Positions 1 through 6,439 of a stretch of 10,748 nt of DNA are shown here, in pieces. The position numbers and the translations under genes are program-made. The notes beneath the pieces were generated by a model. The model was not told the origin of the DNA and did not search any database. It saw only the letters and a program-made list of their open reading frames with translations. The stretch is from an uncultured Collinsella sp. (lineage in GTDB: Bacteria; Actinomycetota; Coriobacteriia; Coriobacteriales; Coriobacteriaceae). The DNA is taken from NCBI GenBank assembly GCA_902494815.1, contig CABUVB010000050.1:1-10748 (forward strand), in the 5' to 3' direction. Within the stretch, counting starts at the first letter, position 1. Every line of letters starts with the position of its first letter.

Positions 1-389
1 ACGTCGGTCACATCGACAAACGACAGGCTCTCGGCGGCGTGCGGGGCTGTGACGTCTCCGGCTCTAACGATGCAGACGCCGGTTGCGACCTGGTGCGTGC
101 GCCCCGAGAGCTCGTGGAGCATGGTGCGGGCTTCGTCCTCGTTTGCCGGCTTACCCAAAATCTTGCCATCGAAGGTGACGATGGTGTCGGCTGCGATGGT
201 CAGCTCATTGGGCTCGGCGTGCTCGGCGGCAACGGCGGCAGCCTTAGCGCGAGCTAAGCGCTCGACAAGCGTAAGCGGGGTCTCGTCATCAAAAGGAGTC
301 TCGTCGATGTCAGCGGGAATGACGCGGATGTCGTAGCCCGCTTCGCGCATCAACTCGATGCGGCGCGGTGATTGCGAAGCCAAAATCAT
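1..389 (-). CDS. maf: Maf family nucleoside triphosphate pyrophosphatase (partial, C-terminus outside window)
   Basis: Maf proteins hydrolyse non-canonical or surplus nucleoside triphosphates to the monophosphate plus pyrophosphate in the cytoplasm. The visible N-terminal 129 residues start MILASQSPRR, the family's phosphate-binding signature, followed by IAADTIV (the acidic metal/catalytic patch), ILGKP, and SGRTHQVATGV. SPRR (rather than SPFR/SPWR) points to the YhdE-like dTTP/UTP clade, but that subfamily call is inference. The gene is cut by the left edge: about 130 of the usual 190-200 residues are present, with no frameshift in the visible part. Its ATG overlaps the TGA stop of the upstream DJ-1-family gene as ATGA, so the two are probably translationally coupled in one operon. 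A weak purine-rich site (AGAGGG) lies about 9 bases before the start. Confidence 0.93.
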   Translation of the reverse strand, partial: MILASQSPRRIELMREAGYDIRVIPADIDETPFDDETPLTLVERLARAKAAAVAAEHAEPNELTIAADTIVTFDGKILGKPANEDEARTMLHELSGRTHQVATGVCIVRAGDVTAPHAAESLSFVDVTD

Positions 390-928
390 AGCTGAATGCC
401 CTCTGCAACCTTCTCGACAGCCTTGTCGCCGGCGAGCGTACGCAGCAGCTCAAGCGCAAAGGGGAGCGACTGGGCCATGCCGCTGGCGGTGATGATGTTG
501 CCGTCGTGCGTGACCTTGTCGCCGGTATAGGCGCCCTCGGGGAAGCTCTTCTCAAAGCCGGGGAAGCACGTGGCGCGGCGTCCCTCGAGCAGGTCAAGCT
601 CGCCCAGGATAAACGGGGCGGCGCAGATGGCGGCAACATGCTTGGTCGCGGCGAACTCGCAGACTACATCGCAGACGCGCTGGTCGGCGCGCAGGTTGGT
701 GGCGCCGGGCAGACCGCCGGGCAGCACGACGCAGTCGTACTCATCAAAGTTAATCTCGTCAAAGAGTGCGTCGCAAGTTACGGGAATCTGCAGCGAGCTT
801 ACGACCTCGTGCGTGGGCATGATCGAGACGAGCGTGGCGCGCACGCCGCCGCGACGCATGACATCGACCATGGTCAGGCATTCAATCGTTTCAAAGCCAT
901 CGGCGGCAAGAACGGCAACGCTGGGCAT
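386..928 (-). CDS. DJ-1/PfpI family protein (YajL/DJ-1 type cysteine protein)
   Basis: Cytoplasmic DJ-1-superfamily protein of 180 residues, normal for the family. Members have been described as chaperones, glyoxalases or deglycases, and the exact role here cannot be read from sequence. Diagnostic features are the N-terminal strand SVAVLAADGFETIE with the conserved Glu13 (human DJ-1 Glu18), the LPGGLPGATNL loop at residues 69-79, and the nucleophile-elbow cysteine in AAICAAP (Cys102, human Cys106). NIITASG at 144-150 is also typical. I chose the ATG at 928 because AAAGGA sits about 6 bases upstream. An in-frame ATG at 943 gives 185 residues but has no Shine-Dalgarno sequence in front of it. 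It is first in a two-gene unit with maf (ATGA overlap) and diverges from the zinc-ribbon gene at 1135. Confidence 0.92.
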   Translation of the reverse strand: MPSVAVLAADGFETIECLTMVDVMRRGGVRATLVSIMPTHEVVSSLQIPVTCDALFDEINFDEYDCVVLPGGLPGATNLRADQRVCDVVCEFAATKHVAAICAAPFILGELDLLEGRRATCFPGFEKSFPEGAYTGDKVTHDGNIITASGMAQSLPFALELLRTLAGDKAVEKVAEGIQL

Positions 929-1134
929 AAGGGTTCCTTTCATAGGGCGGCATACAATTAGCCGTCTTATACCCCGAAGACATACGCTTGCCGCGCGCCA
1001 TTCCCCAATGATTTTGATCCCCGCCCCAGAAAATCATGCAGGGTGGATGGGTGTTGCGCACTAGGAGGGGCTTGCGGCGCGGCGATAAAATCACGGCATC
1101 CGTCATCTTTCGCTACATGAGGAGCTGATGTGCG

Positions 1135-1431
1135 ATGGGCCTTAGGGTATTCGATCTTCTCGTTTTGCTAGTTGTTTTTGGTGGTGTCGCGGCTGTCGCC
1201 TTTGCTGTTATCTTGAACAAGGAATCGTCGAACAAGCCTCAGCCTCCGCAGTCCAATCCGTACCAGCAAATGCCTCCGATGCAGCAGGTCCCGTCGGCAC
1301 AGCAGGTGCCGACCGCGATTGATGATGCTCAGCCAGTTGAGCCCACTCATTTTTGCGCTCAGTGTGGCTCAAAGCTGGAGGCAAACGCATCCTTCTGCCA
1401 AAACTGCGGAGCTCCCGTCAACCATCAGTGA
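1135..1431 (+). CDS. Small single-TM protein with C-terminal zinc ribbon
   Basis: 98-residue protein with no assigned function. Residues about 6-27 form one hydrophobic segment (LLVLLVVFGGVAAVAFAVIL). A proline/glutamine-rich linker follows at about 33-70, with repeated QQVP units. A four-cysteine zinc ribbon closes the protein (Cys74, Cys77, Cys88, Cys91; CxxC-x10-CxxC with CGxPV-type context). This is the small zinc-ribbon domain often seen at the ends of bacterial membrane or regulatory proteins. AGGAG at 1120-1124 lies 10 bases before the ATG. Earlier ATG (1128) and GTG (1130) codons lead quickly to stops in other frames. The same TM - Q/P linker - zinc ribbon order recurs at the end of the 547-residue protein downstream, so the two are probably related and may act together. 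By analogy the ribbon would be cytoplasmic, but the charges flanking this TM do not settle the topology. The 206-base gap to the divergent DJ-1 gene shows no promoter I can defend. Confidence 0.85.
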   Translation: MGLRVFDLLVLLVVFGGVAAVAFAVILNKESSNKPQPPQSNPYQQMPPMQQVPSAQQVPTAIDDAQPVEPTHFCAQCGSKLEANASFCQNCGAPVNHQ

Positions 1432-1437
1432 TTTTTC

Positions 1438-1493
1438 TGGGACGGGGATTAAATAATCATTCGGTACACAATGATTATTTAATCCCCGTCCCA
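1438..1493 (+). terminator. Perfect 24-bp-stem hairpin, likely terminator or palindromic repeat
   Basis: Arms 1438-1461 and 1470-1493 are perfectly complementary (TGGGACGGGGATTAAATAAT... against its reverse complement) around the 8-base loop CGGTACAC. The hairpin starts 6 bases after the stop of the 98-residue gene and is followed by TTTTC, so it can end that transcript. The stem is longer and more perfect than usual for an intrinsic terminator, and its inner half is A+T-rich. It could therefore also be one copy of a dispersed palindromic repeat. Confidence 0.72.
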
Positions 1494-1533
1494 TTTTCAT
1501 CAGGCGTTACTGACTTTTTTACTCGCCTGGAAT

Positions 1534-1545
1534 TGTTGCGCAACA
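1534..1545. promoter_or_regulatory. 12-bp perfect palindrome upstream of the propeller/zinc-ribbon gene
   Basis: TGTTGCGCAACA is a perfect inverted repeat 66 bases before the start codon at 1612. It lies in the 118-base gap after the long hairpin, where a promoter would be expected if that hairpin terminates transcription. A possible -10 (TATTCT, 1570-1575) follows, without a good -35. Its role as an operator is inferred only from symmetry and position. Confidence 0.3.
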
Positions 1546-1611
1546 GATTTTGCTTTTTCGGGCTTAGCGTATTCTCAGGTCTTACTTACCTCTCGATCGA
1601 AAGGGGCAACC

Positions 1612-3255
1612 ATGCCAAGAACAAGAAAAATGAAATGGGGGATGCTCCTTACGGCCGGCCTTGCACTGGCTGCCAGTCTTGTCGTGGCGCCGCTCGGTGC
1701 CTATGCTGCCGACGTTCCCACGCCCGAGCTCAAGGATACGTATGAGCTTGAGAATTCGATATATGTAAACCGTTCGCCTTCTGGAAGGTATGTGCTGTAC
1801 GGGGATGCATCTGAAGAAAAGTTCTATTTACTAGACACCGAGGATTGGTCTCGCACCATAGTGGATATTGATCCCGAGAGTGATGACTATAAAAATGCAT
1901 ACTGCTTTTCAGCTGACGAAGAGACCTTTTACTGTTTCAATAGAGCGAACGATTCCGTAATTGCATATGATCTGTCCAATGACAAGTCAGAAGAATATCC
2001 GCTGGGCTCCGCGGTTCCATCTGACGTGCTTGATGACGATGATGGCGACGTCAGGCTTCAAATATCTAAGGACAACAAATCGCTTTTTATAACATCCCTA
2101 GTATATGATTCGCGTTCAGAGGATTATTACGCGGTTTTTAGCGTAGTTGATTTTAAGAACAGCAATACAACGACTAAATACGAATTTACGTCATCCGATG
2201 ACTACTCTTTGGATGGCCCTGCTTGGATTTCAAATGACGGCAAATACGGCTATGTTATAAGGGATTATTGCGGCGACGATTACGATTCACATTCGTACTA
2301 CGACGTGGTAACGCTCGACCTGAAGGATAAGGAAGCCGTCAACACGTCTGAATTTGACAGGGCGGGCAATACGGTTGTCGTTAACGATGACGGCGCCGCC
2401 ATCGGCCCCTGCCTCTACGTCTCAAAAAAGGGTGACGCAACCTGCACCTACTACAGCAATCTGGAATACAACACGCTTAATCAGGACGGATCGCTCGTTC
2501 TTGGCTTGTATAACGAAAACAGTGATGGACTCGGCTCCAGCTCTTCTGAGCTGGAAAGCCTTGAAATGATTATCGTCGATAACAAGACAGGCGAAACAAA
2601 ATGGAGGACTAAGTACCCTAATGATCTCCCCTTTATGAGTGAAGGTGGATATGGCGCTCTATCGAATGACGGTAGGTTTGCATTGGCCAATGGTTCGGAC
2701 GACAACGATAACAATCTGTTGTATCTGATTGATACAAAGACGGGCGCACATTCTCAGATTAATTTGAGGGGTTCGCTGGAATACGACCGCGTAGGCGACG
2801 ACGGCTACATGGGGTCTGCGTGGTTCTCGAAGGACTGCTCATTGATTTACGCCGTTCAAGATAATAAGGATGACGGTTTTAGGATCGATGTCTACAAGAG
2901 CGGCATCTCCCAGCAATCCCTTTTGGCCGATTCGCAAAAGGACGACAGCTCATCCTCGTTCAATCCCATTCTCATCGTCGTTATTGTTGCGATTCTCATC
3001 GCGGCGGGCGTTGGCGGCTTCTTTGTCATTCGCATGCGCAAACACTCTAAGGCATATGCGGCAGTTGCGAATAACACCGCATATACAGCGCCTCAGCAGA
3101 CGATGCCGCAGAATTTCGTCGGACAGCAGGCTCAGGCCCAGCCGCAGCAGGCTCCTGCGCCCTCGGATGCGCCGCGATTCTGTAGCTCGTGCGGAAGCCC
3201 GCTTACGCCCGATTCTCAATTCTGCCCACATTGCGGCGCACCGGTAAAGCACTAA
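1612..3255 (+). CDS. Membrane-anchored extracytoplasmic beta-propeller-like protein with cytoplasmic zinc ribbon
   Basis: 547-residue protein not recognised as a named family. Residues 1-32 are a signal peptide: basic MPRTRKMK, a hydrophobic core, and AYA before Ala33. The Asp/Ser/Tyr-rich region 40-445 carries a recurring strand motif of the form S-x-D-G-[KR]-hydrophobic at about residues 55, 99, 151, 206, 289, 350 and 405, with a weaker copy at 257. The spacing is about 45-60 residues, as in WD40/PD40-type propellers. One TM segment spans about 452-473 and ends in RMRKHSK, placing the propeller outside and the tail inside. The tail is Gln/Pro-rich and ends in a zinc ribbon (Cys524, Cys527, Cys538, Cys541). 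The start has AAAGGGG about 6 bases upstream. Codons are clearly more A+T-rich than in its neighbours, especially bases 1740-2800, which may reflect transfer or rapid divergence. The next gene begins 4 bases after its stop. A sensory or scaffolding role across the membrane is inference. Confidence 0.87.
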   Translation: MPRTRKMKWGMLLTAGLALAASLVVAPLGAYAADVPTPELKDTYELENSIYVNRSPSGRYVLYGDASEEKFYLLDTEDWSRTIVDIDPESDDYKNAYCFSADEETFYCFNRANDSVIAYDLSNDKSEEYPLGSAVPSDVLDDDDGDVRLQISKDNKSLFITSLVYDSRSEDYYAVFSVVDFKNSNTTTKYEFTSSDDYSLDGPAWISNDGKYGYVIRDYCGDDYDSHSYYDVVTLDLKDKEAVNTSEFDRAGNTVVVNDDGAAIGPCLYVSKKGDATCTYYSNLEYNTLNQDGSLVLGLYNENSDGLGSSSSELESLEMIIVDNKTGETKWRTKYPNDLPFMSEGGYGALSNDGRFALANGSDDNDNNLLYLIDTKTGAHSQINLRGSLEYDRVGDDGYMGSAWFSKDCSLIYAVQDNKDDGFRIDVYKSGISQQSLLADSQKDDSSSSFNPILIVVIVAILIAAGVGGFFVIRMRKHSKAYAAVANNTAYTAPQQTMPQNFVGQQAQAQPQQAPAPSDAPRFCSSCGSPLTPDSQFCPHCGAPVKH

Positions 3256-3259
3256 GCGT

Positions 3260-4963
3260 ATGCCGGCGGAGCGATTAAAACAGAATCGCGACATGCTGAT
3301 GGTCGCGGGTACCTTGGCGGTGCTCGCGACCATCGCAGATATGTTTCGCGATACCGTGGGATTCTCTCGCAACCCTATCTACCTGGTCCATGTCTTGGGA
3401 CACATGGCCTTTTTCTGTGCAGCGTTTATGCTCGGCGACTATCTGATCGAGCGGTTTCTGGCGGGACGCAAAAGTGCTGACGATGTTCCTTGGCACAACC
3501 ATGCTGGATGGTTTAACAACTTGTCCGCCATGGCGTTCTCTAGCATTCCGCAGACGTACGCATTCGGCGGCATCGTAAAACTGGGCGCACTCATCTACGC
3601 CTGCTGGTCCCCGCTGTTGGTCCTGCTGTTCCCGGGCGTGATCTGGTGGGACACTCGCCAGCAGCTTTTGCAGTACAACGGCTTACCCAATGCCTTGTCG
3701 GACGGCGCCGTTACCGATCACCATCCAGTGCTCGATACCTATCTGTACGGATGGTTTACCGACCTGGGCCGTGCGCTGGGAAGCGTTGATGCTGGGGTGT
3801 ACGCCTTCTGCCTGGTACAGGCGTTTCTGACGGCGTGTGCCTTGGCTTGCTGCCTTGTTTTGGTACGCCGTATGGGCGGCGGACGTGGCGTTTGCCTGGC
3901 ACTGCTGGCGTTTCTGTGCCTGTATTGGCACCTTCCCATCTATGCTTCGGCCATGGCGAAGGACGCCACCTTCCTGTCGTTTTTCCTGCTGTTCTCGGTT
4001 GCTTCCATTGAGGTCATGCGTTCGAGGGGGCAACTCCTGAGGGCCCCCGGTTTCCTTGCTGTATATGTTGCGCTTCTGCTTCTGGTTTCGCTGACGCGTA
4101 AGACCGGCCTGATTCTCGTGCTGATTGTCCTGGTTGTCGCGTTCTTCAGGGTAACGGGTCGGCGCGGGCGAGTTGTCGTTGCGGCAATGACGGTCGGCGC
4201 TTCTCTGTTTATGACGGTCCTTATGCCCACGGCCATGCTTCCCGCTTTGGGGTGCGAGCCTGGTGGCAAGCAGGAGATCTACGGTCTCATGTTTCAGCAG
4301 TCCGCGTTGCTGATGCGTGACCACGGGGACGAGCTTCCGGAATGGCAGCGTCAAGAGATCGAGCGCGCCATCGGGGAGGATGGTAAGAACAACTACACGT
4401 GGTTTTTAACCGACTCCGTTAAAGACCCCACGTTTGGTAAGGCCGACGAGCTCGATTTTCCAGCCTATTTTGGCGTGTGGGTAGCGGGGCTCCTGCAGCA
4501 TCCACTTTGTTATCTCGAGGCGTATCTGGGAGTGCAGATTGGCTGGTATGCCATGCCGGCGGCGGGAAGCGAGGCCATATCGCCCTATGTGACTCCTGTC
4601 GACGGGCACAACGTGAGCCATGTGTTTCCCCGCTCGCGGGATTTGGGATTGAGCTGGTCCGATGCGACCTTGGGCCGCAGTGTCGAGTCGCTCGTCGCAT
4701 GGTTTCAGTCGACGCCGGTCGGCATGCTTGTCGGCGCCAAGGCGCTTTGGTCGACCTGGGGTATGGCGTTTCTGCTGCTGGAGATAAAACGTCGTGCGCC
4801 CCAGAAACTCTATCTGATGGCGCCACTCGTTGCGACAAACCTTGTTCTTTGGATCTCGCCGACATCGTATACGACCGAGTCGATGCGCTACCTGCTGCCG
4901 TTGTTGTTCTGGCTGCCGGTAAGCACGGCGATGACTTTTGCCAGCGTTGCATCGACCGAATAG
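3260..4963 (+). CDS. Polytopic membrane protein, DUF6020 / GT-C glycosyltransferase-like
   Basis: 567-residue protein with about 11-13 hydrophobic segments, for example near 12-29, 39-57, 105-127, 178-202, 209-228, 232-253, 262-297, 305-330, 401-430, 514-532 and 540-562. Conserved-looking polar motifs sit in loops: FPGVIWWDTRQQL (124-136), DHHPVLDTYLYG (153-164), AMAKDATF (231-238), LTRKTG (278-283) and ESMRYLLP (540-547). The PG..WWD...Q...G...HHP pattern and a late E-x-RYLLP segment resemble the DUF6020 family and, more loosely, GT-C membrane glycosyltransferases that use lipid-linked sugars. The family call is from memory of the motifs and the enzymatic role is inference. It starts 4 bases after the propeller gene stop with no clear Shine-Dalgarno, so it is probably translated by coupling. 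An ATG at 3293 is a possible alternative start. It ends at a hairpin shared with the convergent methyltransferase gene. Confidence 0.85.
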   Translation: MPAERLKQNRDMLMVAGTLAVLATIADMFRDTVGFSRNPIYLVHVLGHMAFFCAAFMLGDYLIERFLAGRKSADDVPWHNHAGWFNNLSAMAFSSIPQTYAFGGIVKLGALIYACWSPLLVLLFPGVIWWDTRQQLLQYNGLPNALSDGAVTDHHPVLDTYLYGWFTDLGRALGSVDAGVYAFCLVQAFLTACALACCLVLVRRMGGGRGVCLALLAFLCLYWHLPIYASAMAKDATFLSFFLLFSVASIEVMRSRGQLLRAPGFLAVYVALLLLVSLTRKTGLILVLIVLVVAFFRVTGRRGRVVVAAMTVGASLFMTVLMPTAMLPALGCEPGGKQEIYGLMFQQSALLMRDHGDELPEWQRQEIERAIGEDGKNNYTWFLTDSVKDPTFGKADELDFPAYFGVWVAGLLQHPLCYLEAYLGVQIGWYAMPAAGSEAISPYVTPVDGHNVSHVFPRSRDLGLSWSDATLGRSVESLVAWFQSTPVGMLVGAKALWSTWGMAFLLLEIKRRAPQKLYLMAPLVATNLVLWISPTSYTTESMRYLLPLLFWLPVSTAMTFASVASTE

Positions 4964-5001
4964 AGCGGGACCGCGTGCAGTCACGTACGCGGTCCCGCTC
5001 T
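4962..5001. terminator. Bidirectional hairpin terminator between convergent genes
   Basis: Arms 4962-4976 (AGAGCGGGACCGCGT) and 4987-5001 pair perfectly over 15 bp around a 10-base loop. The left arm begins within the TAG stop of the polytopic membrane gene, and the structure ends 11 bases before the last codon of the convergent methyltransferase gene. Neither side has a T-tract, so it may rely on Rho or on stem strength alone. Its placement between converging genes supports a shared terminator. Confidence 0.75.
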
Positions 5002-5011
5002 CATCATGTGG

Positions 5012-6325
5012 TTAGTTGCGCTTGAGGTGGACGACCGTTTCGCAGTGGAAGGTTTGCGGGAACAGGTCGACCGGTGTGATCTTGACGGGGGAGAAGGTGC
5101 CCTCCTCGACAAAGCGCTTGAGGTCGCGTGCCAGGGTGGCAGGGTCGCAGCTCACGTAGGCGACATCACGGGCGCTCGTGCTCGCGATGAGGTCGATCGC
5201 CTCGGGGGCGAGGCCCGCACGCGGCGGGTCGACCACCAAGACGTCGGCGTCCTGATCGGGGAACTCGCGCACCGCGTCGCCGCCGATAACGTCGACGTTA
5301 TCGAGCTTGTTGATCTCCAGGTTACGGCGCAGGTCGCGCACGGCCGGGCCATAGGCTTCGACGGCGGCGACAAAATCGCAGCGGCGAGCAAGCGGTAGGG
5401 TAAAGGTGCCGGCACCGCAGTACAGGTCCACGGCCAGCTCGTCTTCCTGCGGGTCGAGGGCGTCCATAACGAGCTCAATCAAAATCTCGGCGCCCTTGGT
5501 ATTGACCTGGAAAAACGACGGGGCAGATAAGCGCATCTGGCCCTCGGCGATGTTCTCGGTCCACGAGCCCTCGCCGGCGAGCATCTCGACTTTGGAGACA
5601 CGGCGGGCTTTCTTTTCGCCCTTGCTCATCACACGCACCACGCTCGTGGGATGAGCGGCGTCCGCCAGCACGCGGGAGACCTGCGAGCGCGGGAAGGAAC
5701 CCGTGGGCGTCCAGAGTGCGACCTCGAGCGCCTTGGTGCGACGCGAGGCACGAATGCCCACGCGCTCAAGGCCCAGATCGTGGCTGCCGCTCAGATAGTT
5801 GAGCGCGCCGACGACCGATTTGAGTGCCTTAGGGAAGCGCTTGTCGAACAGCGGGCACGAATCGACGGTCACGATTTTGCTGGGATCGACGCCGTGCATG
5901 CCAAGGCGCACGCGACCGTTGACGACGGTCGGTTCGAGCTCGATTTTATTGCGGTAGCCCCAGTCGTCCTTGGTATGGCGGATGGGCTGCACCAGCTCAT
6001 CGACCTGCTCAGGAGCGAACTTGCCGATGCGCTCGAGTGTGGAGCGCAGGTTTTGCTCCTTGGCGGCGAGCTGTGCCGTGCGTGAGAGATTGCCCCACGA
6101 GCAGCCGCCGCAGATGCCCACGAAGGGGCAGGGAGGCTGAATGCGATCGGGGCTTGGCTCCAGAATCTCGGTGGTGCGGGCGCGCATGAACGACTTGCCG
6201 TCCTGCACGACCTCGGCCTCGACGGTGTCGCCTGCCACGGCACCCTGCACAAAGACGGCCTTGCCGTTGTCGGCGTGCGCCAGCCCGTCGGCGCCGTAGG
6301 TCATCGATTCTATAGTGAGCTTCAT
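5012..6325 (-). CDS. rlmD: 23S rRNA (uracil-5-)-methyltransferase, RlmD/RlmCD (TrmA-family)
   Basis: SAM-dependent enzyme of 437 residues that methylates C5 of a uridine in RNA, in this family usually 23S rRNA U1939 and/or U747. Domains in order: a TRAM RNA-binding domain (about 1-56); a 4Fe-4S cluster site (Cys66, Cys72, Cys75 in CPFVGICGGC, plus Cys157); and a Rossmann methyltransferase domain with the SAM motif DLYCGAGTFTLPLA, the DPPRAGL motif, and the nucleophile Cys393 in YVSCDPATLARDL. The proposed base Glu429 is in HCETVVHL. All key residues are present. I chose the ATG at 6325 because the TRAM domain begins directly after it and a purine-rich GGCAGGGA precedes it. Upstream in-frame starts to 6403 would add a non-conserved stretch running through the terminator. 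Whether the target is U1939, U747 or both cannot be decided here. Confidence 0.94.
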   Translation of the reverse strand: MKLTIESMTYGADGLAHADNGKAVFVQGAVAGDTVEAEVVQDGKSFMRARTTEILEPSPDRIQPPCPFVGICGGCSWGNLSRTAQLAAKEQNLRSTLERIGKFAPEQVDELVQPIRHTKDDWGYRNKIELEPTVVNGRVRLGMHGVDPSKIVTVDSCPLFDKRFPKALKSVVGALNYLSGSHDLGLERVGIRASRRTKALEVALWTPTGSFPRSQVSRVLADAAHPTSVVRVMSKGEKKARRVSKVEMLAGEGSWTENIAEGQMRLSAPSFFQVNTKGAEILIELVMDALDPQEDELAVDLYCGAGTFTLPLARRCDFVAAVEAYGPAVRDLRRNLEINKLDNVDVIGGDAVREFPDQDADVLVVDPPRAGLAPEAIDLIASTSARDVAYVSCDPATLARDLKRFVEEGTFSPVKITPVDLFPQTFHCETVVHLKRN

Positions 6326-6372
6326 ATCCCTGCCTGTCATTCGCGGTGTTGACCGCAACCATGGTAGCAGGG

Positions 6373-6416
6373 AAAAGCGCCCCGTATCTGGGGCATTCCT
6401 CAAATGCGGGGCGCTT
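6373..6416 (-). terminator. Intrinsic-type terminator after ppk1
   Basis: Arms 6375-6384 (AAGCGCCCCG) and 6407-6416 pair over 10 bp, extendable by three pairs including one G-U. Read on the minus strand the hairpin lies 24 bases after the ppk1 stop and its 3' arm runs into CTTTTCCC, a short T-run. It would end ppk1 transcription before the methyltransferase gene. An inner CCCC/GGGG pairing could compete with it. Confidence 0.7.
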
Positions 6417-6437
6417 CTACAAACTGCTTCTACAAAC
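6413..6437. repeat. Tandem direct repeat of 12 bases at the ppk1 3' end
   Basis: GCTTCTACAAAC occurs twice with a period of 13 (6413-6424 and 6426-6437). The first copy contains the edge of the terminator arm and the second ends 2 bases from the ppk1 stop codon. It looks like a small local duplication. Confidence 0.8.
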
Positions 6438-6439
6438 GA

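Noticed and set aside
929..943. Start codon at 943 for the DJ-1-family gene
   Set aside because: It has no ribosome binding site, whereas AAAGGA is correctly spaced for the ATG at 928 and the family fold begins there.
506..961. Plus-strand ORFs opposite the DJ-1 and Maf genes
   Set aside because: They are shadows: the minus strand encodes clear Maf and DJ-1 signatures with ATGA coupling, and the plus-strand translations show no domain.
1501..1529. CAGGCG...CGCCTG inverted repeat after the long hairpin
   Set aside because: It has only 6 pairs around a 17-base loop, too weak to call a second terminator or operator.
6326..6403. 26-residue N-terminal extension of the RlmD-like protein
   Set aside because: It would run back through the ppk1 terminator. 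The TRAM domain starts immediately at the ATG at 6325, which has a purine-rich site upstream.
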